Below, one piece after another: positions 1 through 8,084 of a DNA stretch of 33,915 bases. Position 1 is the stretch's first letter. Every line of letters starts with the position of its first letter. The position numbers were made by a program, and so were the translations under genes. Under the pieces are notes generated by a model. It did not search any database. It was not told where the DNA came from and saw only the letters and a list, made by a program, of their open reading frames with translations. Source of the DNA: DASTQL01 sp035761805 (lineage in GTDB: Bacteria > Actinomycetota > Actinomycetes > Jiangellales > Jiangellaceae); NCBI GenBank assembly GCA_035761805.1, contig DASTQL010000171.1, forward strand, positions 1 to 33,915, read 5' to 3'.

Positions 1-81
1 CGGCCACGAACGGAGGTCAGGCACGTGTACTTGCACGGTGCAGCTGCGTTGCGGACCGACCTGCGCAGGGACCCGGGGTGA
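1..81 (+). CDS. aroH: Chorismate mutase AroH, 3' end only
   Basis: Reading frame 1 is open from the first base to a TGA at 79-81 and encodes 26 residues. The segment EVRHVYLHGAAALRTDL matches the C-terminus of the monofunctional AroH-class chorismate mutases, which end in a conserved R-H-V-Y-L segment followed by A-x-x-L-R-x-D-L. This enzyme class converts chorismate to prephenate, the substrate of the next gene's product. The stop overlaps the GTG start of tyrA by 4 nt, so the two are probably translationally coupled. The 5' part lies outside the window. The call rests on a short fragment, but the motif and the tyrA neighbour agree. Confidence 0.82.
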   Translation, partial: RPRTEVRHVYLHGAAALRTDLRRDPG

Positions 82-1145
82 CCGCCGCCTTCGGCCGAGG
101 TGTCCTGGTCGTCGGGGCGGGCCTGCTCGGGACCTCGCTCGGCCTGGCACTGCGCCGGGCCGGGGTCACGGTGCACCTGACGGACCGGGACCCCGACACG
201 GTTGCTGCAGCCGTCGCCCGCGGGGCGGGGATCTCGGCGCCGCCGGGCACGGTCGACCTGGCCGTCGTCGCAGTGCCGCCGGCTGCCACTGGGCCGGCGG
301 TCATCGAGCTCCTCGACACCGGGGTCGCGGACTACGTCACCGACGTCGCGAGCGTGAAGGTCCTCCCCGCACGTGAGGTGGCGGCCCGCGCCGCCGGGGC
401 GGCGCGGTACGTGGGCGGACACCCGATGGCGGGTCGGGAGGTGTCGGGACCGGGTGGCGCGACCGTCGACCTCTTCCGAGGGCGTCCCTGGGTCGTCTGC
501 CCGGTCGAGGGCAGCGAACCGGCCGCGACCGGCCTGGTGCAGTCGCTGGCGAGGACCGTCGGGGCCCAGCCGGTCACGATGGCCGCTGAGGAGCACGACG
601 CCGCCGTGGCCCTCGTCTCGCACGCACCGCACCTGGTCGCGAGCCTGGTCGCCGCGCGCCTCGAGCACGCATCCGAGCACGAGGTGGGCCTGGCGGGGCA
701 GGGTGTCATCGACGTCACCAGGGTCGCTGCCGGCGACCCCCGGCTGTGGACCGAGATCCTCGAGGCCAACGCCGCGGCCGTGCGGGACGTGCTGGACGGC
801 TTGCGTGCCGACCTCGACGCCGCCCTCGCGGCGCTCGACCAGACCGGCGGTGAAGCCCTCGCCGGCCTGCTGGAGGCGGGTGTCCGCGGACGCAACCGGT
901 TGCCGGGCAAGCACGGTGGCCGGCCGACGGCCTACGTCACGGTCCCCGTCTCGGTCGAGGACCGGCCGGGCCAACTGGCCCAGCTCTTCGCGGACGCCGG
1001 GGCGGCCGGGGTCAACGTCGAGGACGTCCGGATCGAGCACGTGCAGGGCATCCCCACCGGCGTGGTCGAGATCGCGGTCCGACCGGGTCGCGACGACGAC
1101 CTGGCCCGGGCGCTGCGCGGCCGCGGGTGGACGGTCCACCGGTGA
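78..1145 (+). CDS. tyrA: Prephenate dehydrogenase (TyrA) with C-terminal ACT domain
   Basis: The 355-residue protein is predicted to oxidise prephenate to 4-hydroxyphenylpyruvate with NAD(P)+ in cytoplasmic tyrosine synthesis. A Rossmann nucleotide-binding loop (VVGAGLLGTSLGLAL) lies near residues 11-25. The family signature HPMAGRE begins at H115, in the substrate-binding region. From about residue 284 the sequence (YVTVPVSVEDRPGQLAQLF) is a typical ACT domain, which in this family usually gives feedback control by aromatic amino acids; that regulation is inferred here. The GTG start is chosen because it overlaps the aroH stop and leaves the usual short lead-in to the Rossmann fold. The stop TGA at 1143-1145 is followed closely by cmk. 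Confidence 0.93.
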   Translation: MTAAFGRGVLVVGAGLLGTSLGLALRRAGVTVHLTDRDPDTVAAAVARGAGISAPPGTVDLAVVAVPPAATGPAVIELLDTGVADYVTDVASVKVLPAREVAARAAGAARYVGGHPMAGREVSGPGGATVDLFRGRPWVVCPVEGSEPAATGLVQSLARTVGAQPVTMAAEEHDAAVALVSHAPHLVASLVAARLEHASEHEVGLAGQGVIDVTRVAAGDPRLWTEILEANAAAVRDVLDGLRADLDAALAALDQTGGEALAGLLEAGVRGRNRLPGKHGGRPTAYVTVPVSVEDRPGQLAQLFADAGAAGVNVEDVRIEHVQGIPTGVVEIAVRPGRDDDLARALRGRGWTVHR

Positions 1146-1207
1146 GTGCGGCGCACTACCCTGCCCTCGACCCCGGGACCGACCCGGACGACGACCCGGA
1201 GGACCGC

Positions 1208-1924
1208 GTGACCGACCCGTCCACCCTCGTCGTGGCCGTGGACGGCCCGTCGGGGTCGGGCAAGTCCACCGTGGCCCGGCGCGTCGCGGCGGCGCTCGGG
1301 CTGCGCTACCTGGACACCGGTGCCATGTACCGCGCCCTCACCTGGTGGGCCCTCGAGCAGGAGGTGGACCTCGGGGACCAGCCGTGGGTGGCCGCGCTGG
1401 CCCGGCGGATGCCGCTCGAGCTGGGCACCGACCCGCTGGCCCCATACGTCCGGGTGGCGGACGTGGACGTGACCTCGGCCATCCGGGAGACGCGCATCTC
1501 CGAGGCGGTGAGCGCCGTCGCCACCAACCTCGAGGTCCGGCGCGAGCTCGTCCGCCGGCAGCGCGCGGTGGTCGAAGCCGGCGGGGTGGTGGCCGAGGGC
1601 AGGGACATCACGACCGTCGTCGCCCCCGACGCGCCCGTCCGGGTGCTGTTGACCGCCAGCGAAGGAGCCCGGCTCTCCCGGCGGGCGCTGGAGGTGCACG
1701 GCGTCGCCGACGAGGTGGCGGTCGCGGCCACCAGGTCCCAGGTCGTCCGCCGCGACCAGCGCGACTCAACCGTCGCGGCCTTCACCCAGGCGTCCCAGGG
1801 GGTCGAGGTCGTCGACTCCTCCCATCTGAGCCTGGACGAGACCGTCCGCGCCGTCCTCGACCTGGTCGAGGCGCGGACCGGGATCACGCCGGCCTCCGCC
1901 GGCCCGTCCGGGGACCCGCCGTGA
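1208..1924 (+). CDS. cmk: Cytidylate kinase (CMP/dCMP kinase)
   Basis: The 238-residue protein phosphorylates CMP and dCMP with ATP in nucleotide recycling. The P-loop GPSGSGKST is at residues 13-21, followed by the CMP-kinase segment YLDTGAMYRA and by EGRDITTVV, close to the usual family motif. The GTG at 1208 is preferred because a strong ribosome-binding site (GGAGG, 1198-1202) lies just upstream and because the family normally starts about ten residues before the P-loop. An in-frame GTG at 1142, overlapping the tyrA stop, would add 22 residues of low-complexity acidic sequence and is less likely. The stop overlaps the start of der by 4 nt. The cmk-der pairing is common in actinobacteria. 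Confidence 0.93.
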   Translation: MTDPSTLVVAVDGPSGSGKSTVARRVAAALGLRYLDTGAMYRALTWWALEQEVDLGDQPWVAALARRMPLELGTDPLAPYVRVADVDVTSAIRETRISEAVSAVATNLEVRRELVRRQRAVVEAGGVVAEGRDITTVVAPDAPVRVLLTASEGARLSRRALEVHGVADEVAVAATRSQVVRRDQRDSTVAAFTQASQGVEVVDSSHLSLDETVRAVLDLVEARTGITPASAGPSGDPP

Positions 1925-3282
1925 CAGCCGACGACGAGGCCTACGTCGACGTCGACGACACGGGGCCGGTGCCCGTCGTGGCGGTCGTCGGGCGGCCCAA
2001 CGTCGGCAAGTCCACCCTGGTGAACCGCATCCTCGGGCGTCGCGAGGCGGTCGTCGAGGACGTGCCAGGCGTGACCAGGGACCGGGTCGCCTACGACGCG
2101 GTGTGGTCGGGGCGGCGCTTCACGCTGGTCGACACGGGTGGGTGGGACCCCGACGCGGAGGGCATGGCCGCTCGGATCGCGGCCCAGGCCGAGATCGCGG
2201 CCACGGCCGCCGACGTGGTCGTGTTCGTGGTCGACGCCTCGGTCGGCGCGACCGACCCCGACGAAGCCGTCGTCCGGGTGCTGCGTCGTGCCGGCAAGCC
2301 CGTGGTCCTGGCGGCGAACAAGGTCGACGGCCCGTCGACGGAGGCCGACGCGACGGCGCTGTGGAACCTCGGTCTCGGTGAGCCGCATCCCGTGTCGGCC
2401 CTGCACGGGCGGGGGAGCGGAGACCTGCTCGACGCCGTCCTGGAGGTGCTGCCCGAGGCGCCGCCGGAGGATTTCACCATGCGTGGGGGGCCGCGCCGGG
2501 TGGCCCTGGTCGGCAAGCCGAACGTCGGCAAGTCCAGCTTGCTGAACCGGCTCGCGGGCGAGGACCGCGTGATGGTGGACCCGGTCGCCGGCACCACGGT
2601 CGACCCGGTGGACGAGGTGGTGGAGCTCGGCGGGCGGAGCTGGACCCTCGTCGACACCGCCGGTATCCGCCGCCGCGTGCACGAGGCCTCCGGCGCGGAG
2701 TACTACGCCTCGCTGCGCACCTCCGCCGCCGTGGACCGCGCCGAGGTGGTCGTCGTCCTCGTGGACGCGAGCGCGCCGATGACCGAGCAGGACCTGCGCA
2801 TCATCTCGATGGTCGTCGACGCCGGCCGCGCCCTCGTGCTCGCCTTCAACAAGTGGGACCTCCTCGACGACGACCGGCGACGCGAGCTGGACCGCGAGAT
2901 CGACCGCCAGCTGGTCCGGGTGGGCTGGGCCCCCCGGGTCAACGTCTCGGCTCGGACGGGCCGGCACCTGGACCGGCTGGTGCCCGCCCTCGAGCGGGCG
3001 CTGGAGGGCTGGGAGTCCCGGGTGCCGACCGGCCGCCTCAATGCCTTCGTCGGCCAGCTCGTGTCGGCGCACCCGCACCCGCTGCGGGGTGGCCGGCAGC
3101 CGCGGATCCTCTTCGCCACCCAGGCCAGCACCCGGCCGCCGCGCTTCGTGCTCTTCACGACCGGCTTCCTCGAGGCCTCGTACCGGCGCTTCGTCGAGCG
3201 CCGGCTGCGCGAGGAGTTCGGCTTCGAGGGCACCCCCATCGAGGTGTCCATGCGGATCCGCGAGAAGCGCCGCCGCGGGTGA
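1921..3282 (+). CDS. der: Ribosome biogenesis GTPase Der (EngA), tandem GTPase domains
   Basis: The 453-residue protein has two G domains followed by a C-terminal KH-like domain, the layout unique to Der/EngA, an essential factor in 50S subunit assembly. The first G1 loop, GRPNVGKST, is at residues 24-32 and the second, GKPNVGKSS, at 198-206. Both G3 motifs (VDTGGW, VDTAGI) and both G4 motifs (NKVD, NKWD) are present. The C-terminal part (about 345-453) ends in the basic MRIREKRRRG tail typical of the family. The GTG start overlaps the cmk stop. The frame stays open far upstream, but that stretch is antisense-like and out of frame with tyrA and cmk, so it is not coding. Confidence 0.96.
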   Translation: MTADDEAYVDVDDTGPVPVVAVVGRPNVGKSTLVNRILGRREAVVEDVPGVTRDRVAYDAVWSGRRFTLVDTGGWDPDAEGMAARIAAQAEIAATAADVVVFVVDASVGATDPDEAVVRVLRRAGKPVVLAANKVDGPSTEADATALWNLGLGEPHPVSALHGRGSGDLLDAVLEVLPEAPPEDFTMRGGPRRVALVGKPNVGKSSLLNRLAGEDRVMVDPVAGTTVDPVDEVVELGGRSWTLVDTAGIRRRVHEASGAEYYASLRTSAAVDRAEVVVVLVDASAPMTEQDLRIISMVVDAGRALVLAFNKWDLLDDDRRRELDREIDRQLVRVGWAPRVNVSARTGRHLDRLVPALERALEGWESRVPTGRLNAFVGQLVSAHPHPLRGGRQPRILFATQASTRPPRFVLFTTGFLEASYRRFVERRLREEFGFEGTPIEVSMRIREKRRRG

Positions 3283-3358
3283 CCCGAGGTCCCAGTGACC
3301 ACGTTCACCACCCTCGTGGCGCCTTCACGAGGCGTTCGCACCTGGTGATGACCCGAGC

Positions 3359-3378
3359 GGCCTGGTGGTGACCAGGCC
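3359..3378 (+). terminator. Hairpin downstream of der, possible terminator
   Basis: A perfect 8-bp inverted repeat, GGCCTGGT and ACCAGGCC, is separated by a 4-nt loop, 77 nt after the der stop and before the tRNA gene. There is no T-run after it, so it would be a U-less hairpin of the kind often seen in high-GC actinobacteria. The rest of 3283-3464 shows no coding signal. A weak -10-like TAAGGT at 3420-3425 could serve the tRNA. Confidence 0.4.
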
Positions 3379-3464
3379 CTGGCGGCGTTCGCCGGCCGTC
3401 GACCGCCTGGTCGGTGGGGTAAGGTCTCCTCGCGCGGGCGATCCTCGACGGTCGCGTCCGGGCA

Positions 3465-3538
<74 letters not shown>

Positions 3539-3734
3539 CCGAGAGATCGCCCGCCATTGAGCCGTGCGCCGATCTGGCGTACACGGGTCCCTGGCGGCAG
3601 TGAAGACGCCGGACGCCTCGTGATCGGCTGGAGGGTAGCGCCGTCGCGCGGCCCGCGGCTGCCGATCCGATGGCGCAGCGAGGGCGTCGGATAGGGTCGT
3701 CGGCGTCCGGACGGCACGTCGTACGGGAGGGTCC

Positions 3735-4328
3735 GTGCCCGAGGCACTCGGCACGCCGGTCGTGTCCGACCGCGTGCTGACGGTGCCGAACGCCCTGAGC
3801 CTGCTCCGCCTGGCGGGGGTGCCGCTCTTCCTGTGGCTGGTGCTCGGGCCGGAGGCCGACGGGTGGGCACTCCTGGTCCTGCTCGCCTCGGGCTTCACCG
3901 ACTGGCTGGACGGCAAGCTGGCGCGCCGCTGGAACCAGACCAGCCGCGTGGGCGCGCTGCTCGACCCGCTTGCCGACCGCCTCTACATCCTGGCCACGGT
4001 CGTCGCGCTGACCCTGCGCGAGATCATCCCGGTGTGGTTCGCCGTGCTGCTCGTCAGCCGCGACGTCTTCCTGGTGCTCCTGGTGCCCCTCCTCCGCCGG
4101 TACGGCTACCAGGCCCTCCCGGTGCACTTCCTCGGGAAGGCCGCGACCTTCAACCTGCTCTACGCGTTCCCGCTGCTGCTGCTCGGTGACGGCGAGGGCA
4201 CGCTGGCCCTGCTCGCCCGGGTCTTCGGCTGGGCCTTCGCGATCTGGGGGACCGGGCTGTACTGGTGGGCGGGGATCCTCTACGCCGAGCAGGTCCGCCG
4301 GCTCGCCCGGACCGTGGCGCCGGTGTAG
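3735..4328 (+). CDS. CDP-alcohol phosphatidyltransferase family membrane protein
   Basis: The 197-residue integral membrane protein has the complete CDP-alcohol phosphotransferase motif D59-G60-x2-A63-R64-x8-G73-x3-D77-x3-D81. In this family the motif binds the metal ions and the CDP-linked lipid during transfer of a phosphatidyl group to an alcohol. Hydrophobic stretches suggest about five or six membrane spans. The acceptor (glycerol-3-phosphate, inositol phosphate, cardiolipin precursor) cannot be told from sequence. Its position before the DUF881/Sbp/gcvH block matches the mycobacterial gene usually called pgsA2. The GTG start follows GGGAGG (3726-3731). A TAGGGT at 3692-3697 is a possible -10 box. 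The next gene starts 6 nt after the stop. Confidence 0.9.
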   Translation: MPEALGTPVVSDRVLTVPNALSLLRLAGVPLFLWLVLGPEADGWALLVLLASGFTDWLDGKLARRWNQTSRVGALLDPLADRLYILATVVALTLREIIPVWFAVLLVSRDVFLVLLVPLLRRYGYQALPVHFLGKAATFNLLYAFPLLLLGDGEGTLALLARVFGWAFAIWGTGLYWWAGILYAEQVRRLARTVAPV

Positions 4329-4334
4329 GGCCAC

Positions 4335-6827
4335 GTGCGCGCCGTGGTCATGGCCGGTGGTGCGGGCACCCGCCTGCGCCCGATGACCGCGAGCCTGCCG
4401 AAGCCGCTCCTGCCGGTCGTCAACCGGCCGATCATGGAGCACGCGCTGCTCCTGCTCCGCCGGCACGGCCTGTCCGAGGCGGTCGTCACCGTCCAGTTCC
4501 TCGCCGCCCTGGTGCGCTCGTACTTCGGCGACGGTGAGGACCTCGGCATGCGCCTGACCTACGCGACGGAGCAGAAGCCCCTGGGCACGGCGGGCAGCGT
4601 CCGCAACGCCCGCTCGGCGCTGGTCGACGACACGTTCCTCGTCGTCAGCGGGGACGCCCTCACCGATGTCGACCTGACCGCGCTCGTCGCCCACCACCGG
4701 AAGGCGGGGGCGGTCGTCACGGTGTGCCTGGCCCGGGTGCCGGACCCCGTCGAGTTCGGCGTCGTGGTCCTGGGGTCCGAAGGTCGGGTCGAGCGCTTCG
4801 TCGAGAAGCCGGGCTGGGGCCAGGTCATCTCCGACACCGTCAACACCGGCGTGTACGTGATGGAGCCGGAGGTCCTGGACTGGGTGCCGGAGGGCCAGGC
4901 GGTCGACTGGTCGGCCGACGTCTTCCCCCGCCTCGTGGCCGCCGGTGCCCCCGTCCACGGGTACGTGGCGGACGGCTACTGGCAGGACGTCGGCACGATC
5001 GAGCGGTACCTCCAGGCCCAGGCGGACGTGCTCGAGCGCAAGGTGCGCACGGACATCGACGGCTTCGAGGTGGCACCCGGCGTCTGGATCGGCGAGGGCG
5101 CTGACGTCGACCCGGGTGCGCTGCTCGTGGGACCGCTCTACGTGGGCCGCTACTCCAAGGTCGAGGACGCGGTGACCCTGCGCCAGCACACCGTGCTGGG
5201 CGACAACGTCGTCGTCCGCTCGCACGCATTCCTGCACCGCGCGGTCGTGCACGACAACGTCTACGTGGGCCCGTCGACCAACCTGCGCGGCTGCGTGGTG
5301 GGCAGGGGCAGCGACGTGATGCGCGCCGCCCGGCTGGAGGAGGGCGCGGTCCTCGGTGACGACTGCGTGGTCGGTGAGGAGGCCATCGTCGGGCACGACG
5401 TGACCGTCTACCCGGCGAAGACCATCGAGGCCGGCGCCGTCGTGCGCTCGTCGGTGATGTGGGAGTCCCGCGGCCACCGGTCGCTGTTCGGCCCCCGGGG
5501 GGTCTCCGGCATCGTGAACGTCGAGATCACCCCCGAGCTCGCCGTCCGGCTCGCGGGCGCCTTCGCGACGACCCTGCGCAAGGGGGCGACGGTCGTGACG
5601 GCGCGCGACGGCTCGCGGGCAGCCCGCGCTCTCAAGCGGGCCGCGATCTCCGCCCTCAACGTCGGGGCCATCGACGTCCGCGACCTCGAGCACACCCCGC
5701 TCCCGGTGGCCAGGCACGCGACCGCCCGCGACGCCGACGGCGGGATCGTGGTGCGCACGAGCCCGGGCGCCCCGGAGAACGTGGACATCCTCCTGCTCGG
5801 ACCGGACGGCGGGAACCTACCGAGCGGCGCCCAACGGCACGTGGACCGGCTCTACGGCCGGCAGGAGGCCCGGCGCGCGTTCCCCGGGGAGATCGGCGAG
5901 CTCACGTTCCCGGCCAGGGTCATCGACAACTACGTCGACGACCTGATCGAGGCCCTCGGGGTGGAGGACCTGTCCGCGTCGGGGCTGCGGATCGTCGTCG
6001 ACGCCGGGCGTGGTTCGGCCGCGCTCGTGCTCCCCCGTCTGCTCGGACGGCTCGGAGTGGACGCCTTCACCCTGAACACGGGCCTGGACGAGGCGCGCCC
6101 GGCCGAGTCCGAGGAGGAGCGGGCGCTCGACCTGGCGCGCCTGGGGGAGATCGTGGCCTCGTCCCGTGCTGCCTTCGGCATCCGGTTCGACCGCGTCGGG
6201 GAGCGGCTCGCCCTCGTGGACGACCGCGGACGGCTGGTCGACGACGAGCGCGCGCTGCTCGTGCTCATCGACCTGGTCGCCGCCGAGTGCCGGGGCGGGA
6301 CGGTGGCGGTTCCGGTGTCGACGACCCGGATCGCCGAGCAGGTGACCCGGTTCCACGGCGTCGACGTCCACTGGACCCCGACGGACACGCACGCCTCCGG
6401 GCTCGCCCCGGACCAGCAGTGGTTGCTCGCGGGTGACGGCCGTGGTGGCTTCGTGATCCCCGAGGCGGGTCCGTCGGTGGACGGCTTCGCCGCCTTCGTA
6501 CGGCTCGTCGGGCTGGTCGCGCACACGCGGCTCACCCTCAGCGAGATCGACGCCCGGATCCCGCGCACGCACGTGCTCCGCGCGGACGTCCCGACCCCCT
6601 GGGCGGCCAAGGGCGCGGTGATGCGCAGGGTCGCCGAGGCGGCGGGAACGCGTCGCGTTGACACGACGGACGGTCTGCGGGTCGTCGAGTCGGACGGGCG
6701 TTGGTGCCTGGTGCTCCCCCACCCGAGCGGGGCGGTGACCCGGCTGTGGGCGGAAGGGCCGGACGACGCGGCCTCCCGGGCCCTGCTCGACCACTGGGTG
6801 CAGGTCGTGGCCGAGGCCGGGGGCTGA
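4335..6827 (+). CDS. Sugar-phosphate nucleotidyltransferase / left-handed beta-helix / phosphomannomutase-like fusion
   Basis: The 830-residue protein has three parts. Residues 1-235 are a nucleotidyltransferase with the G-G-x-G-T-R-L-R-P and K-P-L-L-P-V signatures, as in GDP-mannose or glucose-1-phosphate nucleotidylyltransferases. Residues about 250-385 are hexapeptide left-handed beta-helix repeats. Residues about 390-830 resemble phosphomannomutase/phosphoglucomutase. In that last part the phosphoserine loop (usually TASHNP) reads TSPGAPE near 475-481, the DGDxDR metal loop reads as FDRVGER near 618, and the sugar loop is GDGRGGF near 700, so mutase activity looks lost. A likely role is making a nucleotide sugar (perhaps GDP-mannose) for the cell envelope; substrate is inferred. 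Actinobacterial relatives are commonly annotated as mannose-1-phosphate guanylyltransferase. Confidence 0.85.
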   Translation: MRAVVMAGGAGTRLRPMTASLPKPLLPVVNRPIMEHALLLLRRHGLSEAVVTVQFLAALVRSYFGDGEDLGMRLTYATEQKPLGTAGSVRNARSALVDDTFLVVSGDALTDVDLTALVAHHRKAGAVVTVCLARVPDPVEFGVVVLGSEGRVERFVEKPGWGQVISDTVNTGVYVMEPEVLDWVPEGQAVDWSADVFPRLVAAGAPVHGYVADGYWQDVGTIERYLQAQADVLERKVRTDIDGFEVAPGVWIGEGADVDPGALLVGPLYVGRYSKVEDAVTLRQHTVLGDNVVVRSHAFLHRAVVHDNVYVGPSTNLRGCVVGRGSDVMRAARLEEGAVLGDDCVVGEEAIVGHDVTVYPAKTIEAGAVVRSSVMWESRGHRSLFGPRGVSGIVNVEITPELAVRLAGAFATTLRKGATVVTARDGSRAARALKRAAISALNVGAIDVRDLEHTPLPVARHATARDADGGIVVRTSPGAPENVDILLLGPDGGNLPSGAQRHVDRLYGRQEARRAFPGEIGELTFPARVIDNYVDDLIEALGVEDLSASGLRIVVDAGRGSAALVLPRLLGRLGVDAFTLNTGLDEARPAESEEERALDLARLGEIVASSRAAFGIRFDRVGERLALVDDRGRLVDDERALLVLIDLVAAECRGGTVAVPVSTTRIAEQVTRFHGVDVHWTPTDTHASGLAPDQQWLLAGDGRGGFVIPEAGPSVDGFAAFVRLVGLVAHTRLTLSEIDARIPRTHVLRADVPTPWAAKGAVMRRVAEAAGTRRVDTTDGLRVVESDGRWCLVLPHPSGAVTRLWAEGPDDAASRALLDHWVQVVAEAGG

Positions 6828-6840
6828 CGTCGGGGAGTCG

Positions 6841-6855
6841 CGGTCCGGGGGACCG
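6841..6855 (+). terminator. Short GC hairpin between the nucleotidyltransferase fusion gene and the DUF881 gene
   Basis: CGGTCC (6841-6846) and GGACCG (6850-6855) form a 6-bp stem with a GGG loop, 13 nt after the preceding stop. There is no T-run. It may attenuate read-through or be chance in this GC-rich sequence. Confidence 0.25.
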
Positions 6856-6873
6856 GGTCGGCCGTGCGACGAT

Positions 6874-7746
6874 GTGGCGGTGGTGGCGCGACCCGACGAG
6901 CGCGTCCGGCCGCAGGGGCGGCCGGACGCCTCCATGTCGCTGCTCAACGACCTGTTCGACCGCCCCCTCGACGAGGGCTACGCGCTCGCCGCGGCCCGGC
7001 GCGAGCGGTCCGGGGGTGACGACCGCACGAGTCCCTCGTGGCTGCTCCTGATCGGCCTGCTCGGGGTCGCCCTGGTGTTCACCGTGGCCGCGACGCAAGC
7101 CCGGCGCACCGCCGGAGTCCTGTCGGCCGAACGCGAGTCCCTGATGAGCCGCATCACGGAGCGGGACGCCCGCACGGAGGAGCTGGAGTCCCAGATCGCC
7201 GCCATGCAGGACGAGCTGTCCGCCATCGAGAGCGCCCAGCTCGCCCGCACGGCGGAGGGGGCCACCCTGCAGGAGGAGTTGGAGGACATGCAGGCGGCCG
7301 CGGGTGCCGGTGCGGTGGCCGGGCCCGGGATCGTCGTCACGGTGGAGGACGCCCCGTCGGAGGCGCCGACGACCGAGGACGGCGCGGTGGACTACGGCCG
7401 TGTGCTCGATGTCGACCTCCAGCGTGTCGTCAACGGGCTGTGGGCCGCCGGTGCAGAGGCCGTGGCGGTCAACGGCCAGCGCGTCACGGGGCTGACCGCG
7501 ATCCGGTCGGCCAACGACGTCGTGCTCGTGAACTACCGGCCACTCCGGCCGCCATACGAGGTGGTCGCGCTGGGAGACCCGCGGACCCTGCCGTCCCGCT
7601 TCGTGGACGGGCCGGGAGGCAGCTGGCTGCAAGCGATCTCGGGCGCCCACGACATCCCCTTCGACATCCGGAGCGAGGAGGAGCTGACGGTCCCGGCCAG
7701 CGGGGGCTCGACGCTGCGCCACGCCGTCCCGGAGGGGTCGTCGTGA
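6874..7746 (+). CDS. DUF881 family membrane-anchored protein (first copy)
   Basis: The 290-residue protein has a cytoplasmic N-terminus, one membrane span at about residues 55-75 (WLLLIGLLGVALVFTVAATQ), a coiled coil at about 79-120 and a C-terminal globular DUF881 domain. DUF881 signatures include GPGIVVTVEDAP, followed by a segment around LQRVVNGLWAAGAEAVAVNG. No biochemical function is established for the family. The fixed trio DUF881-Sbp-DUF881 suggests an envelope complex. The start is uncertain: GTG codons at 6874, 6880 and 6883 are all in frame, and the first is given here. The stop overlaps the GTG of the next gene by 4 nt. It is a paralogue of the protein at 8085-8912. Confidence 0.85.
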   Translation: MAVVARPDERVRPQGRPDASMSLLNDLFDRPLDEGYALAAARRERSGGDDRTSPSWLLLIGLLGVALVFTVAATQARRTAGVLSAERESLMSRITERDARTEELESQIAAMQDELSAIESAQLARTAEGATLQEELEDMQAAAGAGAVAGPGIVVTVEDAPSEAPTTEDGAVDYGRVLDVDLQRVVNGLWAAGAEAVAVNGQRVTGLTAIRSANDVVLVNYRPLRPPYEVVALGDPRTLPSRFVDGPGGSWLQAISGAHDIPFDIRSEEELTVPASGGSTLRHAVPEGSS

Positions 7747-8075
7747 TCCCCGCGATCGGACTCCTGCTGGGCATCCTGGCCGGGCTGCTCATCGACGTCG
7801 AGATCCCGCTGTCCCTGCAGCCGTACCTCCCGATCGCCGTCGTCGCGGCCCTGGACGCCGTCTTCGGCGGACTGCGGGCGCTGCTGGACGGTATCTTCGA
7901 CGACAAGGTGTTCGTCGTGTCCTTCGTGGCCAACGTCCTCATCGCGGCGTTCATCGTCTTCCTCGGCGACCAGCTCGGCGTGGGCGCCCAGCTGTCGACT
8001 GCGGTGATCGTCGTCCTGGGCATCCGACTGTTCACCAACGTCGCGGCCATCCGGCGCCACATCTTCAACGCGTGA
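7743..8075 (+). CDS. sbp: Small basic protein (DUF1290/Sbp family) membrane protein
   Basis: This 110-residue protein is almost entirely hydrophobic, with three or four membrane segments: about 2-17, 25-47, 57-80 and 85-103. The opening VIPAIGLLLGILAGLL and the central PIAVVAALDAVFGGLRA are characteristic of the Sbp/DUF1290 family, found between DUF881 genes in actinobacteria and near division genes in some Firmicutes. Molecular function is unknown. The GTG start overlaps the preceding DUF881 stop by 4 nt, which implies coupled translation. The frame stays open upstream through the DUF881 gene, but that part is a shadow. Confidence 0.88.
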   Translation: MIPAIGLLLGILAGLLIDVEIPLSLQPYLPIAVVAALDAVFGGLRALLDGIFDDKVFVVSFVANVLIAAFIVFLGDQLGVGAQLSTAVIVVLGIRLFTNVAAIRRHIFNA

Positions 8076-8084
8076 GGTCTCGGT

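Noticed and set aside
373..1920. Upstream extension of the der frame
   Set aside because: The part before 1921 lies out of frame over tyrA and cmk and is Arg/Pro-rich; Der homologues start near 1921.
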